Below are positions 56,786 to 64,000 of a stretch of 64,000 nt of DNA, piece after piece. How positions within the stretch are numbered: position 1 is the stretch's first letter; each line of letters opens with the position of its first letter. Position numbers and translations under genes: made by a program. The notes under the pieces were generated by a model. That model was not told the origin of the DNA, did no database searches, and saw only the letters and a list, made by a program, of their open reading frames with translations. The stretch comes from Isoetes taiwanensis (taxonomy: Eukaryota > Streptophyta > Lycopodiopsida > Isoetales > Isoetaceae): positions 6,852,736 to 6,916,735 of the forward strand of contig JAJEKV010000032.1 of the NCBI GenBank assembly GCA_021234155.1. The letters are read 5' to 3'.

Positions 56786-58713
56786 GTCCTATGACAATAT
56801 ATATATCGGCCGATAGAAGAGGAACAAATCTCAACATGGACAAAGAAAGAAAGGAAGCCAAAATGAAAAACTGTTCGAAAGCAAGGGAGAAATGAGACTA
56901 TAAGGGCCACTGAAATAAAAACGAAACAGAATGCACATATAAGGCTGATAGAAAATATGGTAAAAGCAGAACGACCACAAAGCCTGAAGGTACAGAGAGG
57001 ATGAACCCAGACAAAGGAGAAAAGAAGGACACAATGGGACACTATCGTGGAAGATGGAAGAGAAGCATAAAAATGAAGGAGCAGATGGAAAAGTGCAGTA
57101 AGAGATGAGGAAAGGAACTCATGATACAACAGCAAACAGAGCCATGAACCTGACGACATCAATAGAGTGATGATGGCAAATGGCCAATGCACCAATACAT
57201 ATTACACTAACAAAGATACAAAAATCCGAACTATCCTAACTAGCAAAAAGACAAGGAGCAAGAAGACAAAGAAGGAACCGATGCAACTAAAGGAGTAATG
57301 TGAAAGGAAACAACAAGCCAAAGGAAATCAATGAAGGGAACATGGCATACACAACCGAATAGAGAAATGTCATCAAATAGAGTTGAGCTGCTGAGATAAT
57401 GAGGAGAGCATAACAAAAAGGAGCGCAACAACCCATAATGGAGCAAGTCGAATCTAATAGAACAGATTGAAAATGTGGAATAAAGACAGGGAGAAACGAG
57501 TCCACAAGGATCATTGAAAACAAAATGAAACAGAATGCACAGAAGAAGCTAATAGGACATATTGAGCAAGCGTAACAAATCTAAAAACGAAAATAACAAA
57601 GAGTCAAAGCGGAAAACATAAAAGCATAAAAGCAGGAGTAAAAAAGGGCCAAAAGAATACCTAAATGACAAAAGTAAAAACGCCTAAAAACAAAGAAACC
57701 TATTAACAAACTTGAACAACCAGAAATAACGGCGTAAAGTACTTTAAAATTTGGAAATCCTAGAAAAAAGTAAGCAACCAGGCTAAACTGAGCAACCAAG
57801 GGTTGGAAACGTAACAAAAAAACATAGGATTATCAAATGCAAGAAGAGAACTAGGCAGGAAAATGGAAAATTGAAACCAAAAATCTAAAGAGAGTACATA
57901 AAACATGGTAAAGAGACAAATGAAGGCAATGGAGTTTGAAAGAGTAGTTTAAGGCAATGGTACAAAGAAGGCAAGATGAAAGTGCAAATGGAGCAAATGA
58001 AACGACAAAAAATAAAAGGAGTAAACGAAGCTAATAGAAAACGACGGAATTACTGAGACCAAAGGAACTTCCTGTGACAAAAAGGGAATGGTGGTGATTT
58101 AGTAATTCAAAAAAGGATGAAGCACATATAGGTGAAATGATCAAGGACACCAAAAAGCTAAGGAGCAAATAAACCACTCGCACTCTAAAGCATAGAATGT
58201 GGAAAGCATGGAGCAATGTAGCAAAGAACAATGATAACTCAATGGAAAAAGCATCAAAACCTGATAAAAACATGACCTAAAATGGTACGGAACCATGCAA
58301 AGAAAGCAAACCAGTGTACTACTAAATCTCACCGAATATAAACAACCACTATATAACTGACCATTAAGAAAATAGACAACGGATAAAAACCATTAGCGGA
58401 GGCTAAGATATCGATTAATACTGCTCCAATGATGTTGTGAAATACAGCAGTGGATTGAAGCCAAATCAACTTGGTACAACGGGTTTGAACATAACAGATT
58501 GAAAGCAGAGAAACAAGTAACAAATGAGCAATAGAAGACAGAACAAGTTGGCAAAAAGGATGACTAGAATAGATCAGGTGAGGGTTACAAATCAAGAAGA
58601 AAGAGCTAAGCAAGGCTAATAGAGTAAAGACAATTCAAAAGGTTAATGAAAAAGGAAAGAGTGCTCTATGGGAACATGAGGCGCTCAGATGGGCGCCATG
58701 GTGATGGCGGCAT

Positions 58714-58740
58714 CTCTAAAACAATTTAATGGATTATTAT
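58714..58740 (+). repeat. Scrap of the ~425-bp repeat
   Basis: CTCTAAAACAATTTAATGG then ATTATTAT matches the CCTAAAACAATTTAATGGG part of the tandem unit. Only about 27 bp are kept. The break falls near the site where LINE stubs inserted in the arrays. Confidence 0.5.
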
Positions 58741-59640
58741 AGGTACTGCATGCACATGATGTTGTATTTTATGTTCAAGGTTAATTAGTTATTTACTAGA
58801 TTTTAATGGGAATCACCGTCCTTCTGTTTCATTTAACATCTGACAGATTCAAACTATAGCATCGAATAATGCTTGGATGTTTCAATAGCTATGAAAATAT
58901 ACACAAAGGCAAGCACTTTGTCAAATCGGTATATTGCCTTCTCTTAGCACGACAACCCCTCCCGTTGCCAGATGGGTACCGCCTATAGATTCCACTGCCC
59001 ACTCTGCATCGTACATGGTGCTGGCTTTGAGATAAGTTGCTTTGGCCCAAAGTTTCTGTACTTTAGTGGCAGGTTATCCACAGGTGCCTGTATGTTAATA
59101 CCTTCCGACATAGTTAGGATCCTCGCAATACACAAAAGTTACAAGTTCATGTGCGCTAATGCCAAATTGACCCATGTCATGACCCAAGATTGCCAAATCA
59201 CCATCCACATCATCACCACAGCCATGTCATCACACACCTGTCACCCTTCATGAAAATTTATTCTCTCAAAAATTTGACCTAAGTAAGTCATTTGGACTCT
59301 TAAGGGGACATATCATCATGCCCATCATCACTAATGCTTCCACATCATCACACACGTGTCACACACTTCATTTCCACCTCATCAAAATTTTGACTAGAAA
59401 AAAGATATTTTGCCAACTTGTTTGACACATCACCACCTCATTTTGCCATGTCATCCTCCATTTGCCAACTCACCATGCCAACTTGCCACGTCATCAGATT
59501 TTTACCCCTTTTTTGAGCTTCTAAGCCAAGCATTTATTTTGCAAAAAAGATTCTTCCATGTCATAGAGCATCAAAGAAGATTTCATTTGCAAAAAAGAAT
59601 TTTCAAAAAAGACCTCATATTGTGTTGGTATTATGCTAGA
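58741..59640. other. Unassigned DNA with ATCATCACC/CATGTCATC-rich words
   Basis: Between about 59160 and 59500 words such as CCATGTCATC, CACATCATCAC and TTGCCAACT recur irregularly. No gene seen. Confidence 0.4.
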
Positions 59641-59642
59641 TA

Positions 59643-60090
59643 TTGACCTTCATTTTTAGGTTCTTGGGAATCATGCCAAAGTTCAAAAAAGTAAAAAAAA
59701 TTCCTATCTATTGCAAGCTATGCGGATCAGAGGAGGTGGAGGATGAAGAACATGTTATCTTGAAGTGCCCAGCCCACCAGTCTCTTAGAGATAGATATGC
59801 GATCAGTGTCACATCATTAATGCAATTTTTTGCTCTACCAGGTAAAAAAATTGGGAACTATTTGGTCGAAGCATTGCAATCAAGAGAAACTCTTGGTAAG
59901 ACTCTTGATTCTTTACTTATAAATTTGGATGAGAATGAGAGAGAGGACTCTAATGTGGTTCTATCCGAGAACGCATTAGATGCTATTGTGTATGATTTTG
60001 AATGTATCTTCTAAACGTCTTCTAGACTTGATGGTCTCACAGACGTAATAATCCAACAATATTTCATTTCATTTCATTTCATTTCTCTTC
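59643..60090 (+). mobile_element. LINE 3' fragment with zinc motif and (ATTTC)n tail
   Basis: A 123-codon frame contains YCKLCGSEEVEDEEHVILKC, a CX2CX9HX4C motif with the same spacing as in the LINE at 16.83 kb, followed by AHQSLRDRY. The stop at 60012-60014 is followed by GATGGTCTCACAGACGTAAT, then AATCCAACAAT and (ATTTC)n at about 60061-60087. The element is cut on its 5' side at about 59640. The 3' end resembles the GGTCTCCGTGGACGATAA ending of the other family, suggesting a related LINE with a different tail. Confidence 0.65.
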
Positions 60091-62494
60091 CTCTCTCTGG
60101 ATTTTCTTTTATTTTTAGCTTGAATTTGCAAGAAAATCCTTCTTTTGATTGAATCGATGCTTTCAGGAGAGCTATGCATTGAAATTCAAAAGATAGAATT
60201 CGGCTTGAATGACAACTCCAAATTGAGAATTCTATTGGAATAATGCAAGAATTGTTCGAATTGAATGAAATGGAACTGCAATTCTCTAACTCCAATTCCG
60301 AATTGTGATTTCTTCCGCCCATTAGTATGGAAACTCCATCGATCTCGTCCCCCCCATCGAGTTCCTATGCCTTTGGAGATCTTAATCAGTGATCCATGGC
60401 ATTCGTCTGGAGATGCATATACTATTCTTCGTAGATGGCTGATCCTGTTGGAATTTTGTTGGATGTCACAAGCCATCAAGCAGGTTCAACACTTGAAGCA
60501 CATATCCGGACATTGCTTTCTCTATATCAATATAGAATTTACACCCATTGATGAACTATACCATTATTAAATGCTGATGAAGTCAGTGGGATATTTGTAG
60601 CAACTAGTTTCTTCTATGAGTGGTATGATTGATTGGTTAGGTTCATGAGTTAACACTTACGTTCTCATTTATTTGTGAAATTTTACTTTTGTAGAATGGA
60701 TCTCAAGTTGCTGAGGTCAATATGAGGCTTAAATTGCTATAGAAGTCTTTTATTTTGTGGCACTTAATGCAGTCACTTTGTTCCTTATCAAAAAGATTAT
60801 GACAGGAGAATGTACTTCCAGCTTGCTAATGGTGAACATAACTCATTTACTCTTTGTATTATTAGATTGTGAATAGTATACTCGGCATAAGATTGCATGC
60901 CCCATGCATGCTAGCGAGAGCATTAGATTGTTAAAGGCAACAAGTTGAACGTTTTAGTATTTACTTTCGTATTTAACTTCATACATCAGAACATTGGAAA
61001 CGCATAGAAGGCTTTCCCTTGAGATAAAAAAGATCAAATGGAGAAGCTAAACTAACAATCACAACTATAGATCTTTCCTGAAACTCATAAACTTTGCAAA
61101 TAAGATCATGTAATTGATATTTGTAACCCAAACATTTATGTCTACACACATGCACCATCTTAAAGAGCCCCATAGAATGCGTAGAAGTTTTGTTAATAGC
61201 ATTTTCTTAGATTACACTAGCCAATGTTGCACTGCCGGCCACCATTTGACAATGCGAGGGAAGTTAGATGCTCAAAGGATGTTTGATAGATGCCCATTAT
61301 ACTTGGATATGTAGAGCATGCTTATCCTACAATTATGTACATGCAAGATAACCCCCCCTTAACAACGTCTGATGTTCACTTTATCGACATTATGTCCATT
61401 TCAAATTAGATGTTTCATCACAATTGAAAAATTCATATATCCTCTTTGGGGTGGTAGGTATATTATATAATGAGATATTTAGTGTAACTCTCTTTTCTAT
61501 TCTATTCTATTCTATTCCTTTGTACGTTATTATTGCTAAAACTAGGGTAATAAACTACTTGTAGAGTTTAAGACACAACTTGTAGAAATTTTTGTCGCAA
61601 AGCACTTGGGTTGTATAATTATCTACAACCTTAATGGTGAGATGTTTAGTGAAAATACTCATGTTGTTGACTTAAATATATGGAGAAACGGTACATGTCT
61701 TTCGTGTAAAAAAAAATGCATTTGATTGATGCTGAGAAAAAAGTAAGCATTTATTGAATGTATATTGTTTAAGGAGCAATACATAGCCAATTCATATAAA
61801 TGAGCAACAAACTGGGATCCCTAAAGTTTGTAACCTCCTTTGATCATCCAAACATGTTGAACTATGCCTAATACATGAAAAGTGGCTAACTATAAATTCA
61901 TATGATAATCGTATTCATGCATTTGTTTTCCTTCATTTCATACTATCTTAGCTCCAATTTGCCCTACTACTATTTTTTTTTTTTTTTTTTTTTTGGGGGG
62001 GGGGGGCATATGTAAAAGTGTTGTGCCTACAATTATAATCATAAGTATTTTCATGGAAAGTTGTACCATCCTCTTGATAAGAAATTAACTATTTTGGAAT
62101 ATCAGAATGCTTTTGTATCTTGTACGTTTCATGATACAGCTGTGGGTTGGTGGTTGATATGGAAATGCATGTCTGTCATGCTGCTTGTGTGCCTGTGTAT
62201 TGGTGGTTGCTTTTGTATCTTGCAAGTTTCATGGTACAAATGTGAATGCGTGTCTGATATGTAAATGCATGTTTGTCCATTGTATAGCAGGCATTTGTGG
62301 TCCTTGTTTAGTTATCATGCATATTTAACCTGTATAGTGCATTGGAATTTGTGTTTGTAGAATGCTTTGGCATTCTACACATGTGACACTTTGCATGGAA
62401 GAAACCTTTGGGCTGGAGGTTTTGTGGTGGCTTTAGGATAAGGATTGTTTTATCCTATATGTGCAGATGGTAATATGTACATTGCTTATATAGA
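60091..62494. other. Intergenic DNA, no gene seen
   Basis: Holds a (TTCTA)4-5 microsatellite at 61497-61520 and a 22-T run followed by 12 G at 61973-62006. No ORF with recognisable motifs. Confidence 0.4.
61497..61520. repeat. (TTCTA)n microsatellite
   Basis: The same pentanucleotide as the LINE tails, but without the hairpin sequence at either side. Confidence 0.75.
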
Positions 62495-62495
62495 A

Positions 62496-62526
62496 CTAGT
62501 AGAGGGGACCTTGACTTGCAAGGGTC
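62496..62526 (-). mobile_element. Helitron 3' terminus (minus strand)
   Basis: On the minus strand GACCCTTGCAAGTCAAGGTC forms a stem GACC-TTG/CAA-GGTC with one bulged C, then CCCTCTA and CTAG, then a host T. The element body extends rightward, past the window or to an unfound 5' end. Confidence 0.6.
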
Positions 62527-64000
62527 TCAAATTTCCATGTTGGGAGGATAGCGTGGTTTTTAACTATTGGATATATAGATGACGTCCCCTTAGAATATCA
62601 CATGCTTGGTCGGTTTCGAGTTGTCTAATGATTGAGTATTAATTAGTTGAGTTACTAATTGATATCAAAATTTAAGCCATAAAGACATGAAATGTATGGG
62701 GAGGGGGCAATAATCATGAAGCATTCCTCTTCTACTTTTCCTTCTCCTTCTCCTAGTTAGTTTGTTCCGTAAGTTCCAAATTTAGTAGGGTAGTTTGGAA
62801 CTTACAGGAATTTTCCTGTCCTAATATAGGAGATCCAACTGAATTTTTTTTAGCTGACTAAGTTGGAACTCACTCATAATTAATTTTCCTTTCTGAAGGA
62901 AAAAGTTTTTAGAACCTAGAGGTTTAATTAATATCTAAGATAAAATGTAATTTTGAACCATTTTAGCATAACAGAATCCACTAGAGATACTGTTGAACTG
63001 ACGTAAACATTGTGTCATAATCAACTTAACTTCCTCCAAAATATATTCCTTTTGTTCGTGGCAATAAGATGGCATACCCCAGATATATTGCAGATATATA
63101 TCACGTATATTCGACATAAGATGACCAAATCTGTCCTTCACCATGCTCGAGATGTTCTGTCATGGCCAAAACCATGATCTGGCCATGACAGAAATATTTA
63201 GAGTAGAACAGAGAAGGTTTTATCCATTGTGAAGGTAAGAAGTTTCCCAATTCTTTTCAAGCATTTAGTGTGGCAAGGTTAATTTTGTGCAGTGTGTATA
63301 TTTAAAATGGTATAAAGCTGATGCTAGATTTGACAGACGTTTTCTTCTTGAAACAACATTCAAATTATTTTCATGGTCTATTCGAAGGCCTGTTTTGATA
63401 ATTAACCGGTAGTTTTCTCAGGCATGCGCTACTTTCTTTTGTTGGTGTATGTAAGGATTGAGGTGGCTTTATGGGTTACAAGGCATCTCGTGCTTCACAA
63501 TCTATGGTATTGGCAAGAGCGGCTGGTGGTTCAATTTAAGGAGTAAGAACTTATCAAAAATCTCTTGTTTTTAGTCTGTAATTGTTCACGGGGGGTGCAT
63601 ATGTAATAAAGGGGATAATTGTATGGGTTCAGACAGACAGACAGATAAAAGCTACGTCATATCACATGTCAGCATCCCATAGGGACATATGACGGTCTCC
63701 TAAATGTTCCAAAAGAGACTTGAGCACAAGACCTTCTGAATGTCACAAGAGGGTGGCAAACCAGGTATATGGATTTTTGAAAGGAAAACCTTAACTCCTT
63801 TCATATAAATATTACCCCAGTAAAATGTTTTTGGCTACTTTGCTGTAGATTAAATAAAGTGCTTTCATGAAACACTTTGGGTTGATATAGAAGCACCAAC
63901 TTAAGAAAAATTGCAATAAAATGCTTGCTCAACATCATACCTATCATGCTCTTCAAATATTTTTCCCATAAATAGGCATGCCGACCATTCACGACTTTAT
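62527..64000. other. Possible Helitron interior, no gene seen
   Basis: Two clean hairpins are present: GTAAGTTCCAAA/TTTGGAACTTAC (62769-62805) and TTCTGTCATGGCCA/TGGCCATGACAGAA (63155-63193). A short (AGAC)n run lies near 63632. No ORF with motifs. Confidence 0.4.

Larger units (their letters stand above)
55026..58713. other. Purine-rich gene-poor DNA
   Basis: The plus strand is strongly A/G-rich, which creates long Phe/Ser/Leu-rich frames on the minus strand (for example 55681-56388) with no conserved motif; these are judged spurious. A Lys/Glu-rich frame near 55140-55280 (GAKRKARKLKEKALREQQAE) may be a coding remnant. Structured repeats within are listed separately. Confidence 0.4.

Noticed and set aside
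55496-58613. Many Phe/Leu/Ser-rich open frames on the minus strand, up to 235 codons
   Set aside because: They follow from purine-rich plus-strand DNA; no conserved motif, and frames overlap with each other without order.

Overview
This is nuclear DNA from a land plant. The signs are a PLS-class pentatricopeptide-repeat (PPR) gene, plant-type aconitase exons with spliceosomal introns, and a deep mix of LTR retrotransposons, LINEs and Helitrons. The very regular PPR gene, low gene density and LINEs with short tandem-repeat tails would suit a seed-free vascular plant such as a fern, but that is inference. Only one gene looks intact: the PPR gene at 6052-8436 (+). Everything else that can be identified is a decayed gene copy or a mobile element.

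Layout. 0-6 kb: a small SINE-like insertion with a target duplication (358-512), then an intron-bearing but broken aconitase copy on the minus strand (3679-5405). 6-13 kb: the PPR gene, then AT-rich DNA without a recognisable gene, ending at a Helitron 3' terminus (13113-13139). 15.1-17.3 kb: a (TG)61 microsatellite and a 5'-truncated LINE. 17.3-18.5 kb: an array of a ~425-bp repeat that carries tRNA-like A and B boxes. 19.9-31.6 kb: a complete but mutated Ty3/Gypsy element on the minus strand (TSD TCGTG, 581-582-bp LTRs, PPT, gag-PR-RT-RH-INT plus an extra ORF after pol). Its integrase is split by a 595-bp solo LTR with TSD GGCCA. 31.8-43.4 kb: a second array of the ~425-bp repeat, interrupted by a 10.4-kb Helitron (32847-43212, minus) that in turn contains a degenerate, nearly full-length LINE (about 35.7-41.0 kb). 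44-46.4 kb: a minisatellite, several fold-back structures and a LINE-tail stub. 48.5-55.0 kb: a candidate Helitron (plus) holding fragments of an ABCB transporter and a PPR gene and a duplicated internal module. 55-64 kb: no gene; hairpin-rich repeats, a LINE 3' fragment, and another Helitron terminus at 62.5 kb.

The unifying signal is a 3'-end motif (AGACC-loop-GGTCT, then CCGTGGACGATAAAA and a pentanucleotide or tetranucleotide repeat). It ends the LINE at 41 kb and recurs as tiny stubs at 5.7, 18.3, 32.5, 33.1, 46.3 and 54.7 kb. Many microsatellites in the window are therefore LINE landing scars. The order of nesting can be read directly: the ~425-bp array first, then the Helitron into it, then the LINE into the Helitron; separately the Gypsy element first, then the solo-LTR parent into it.
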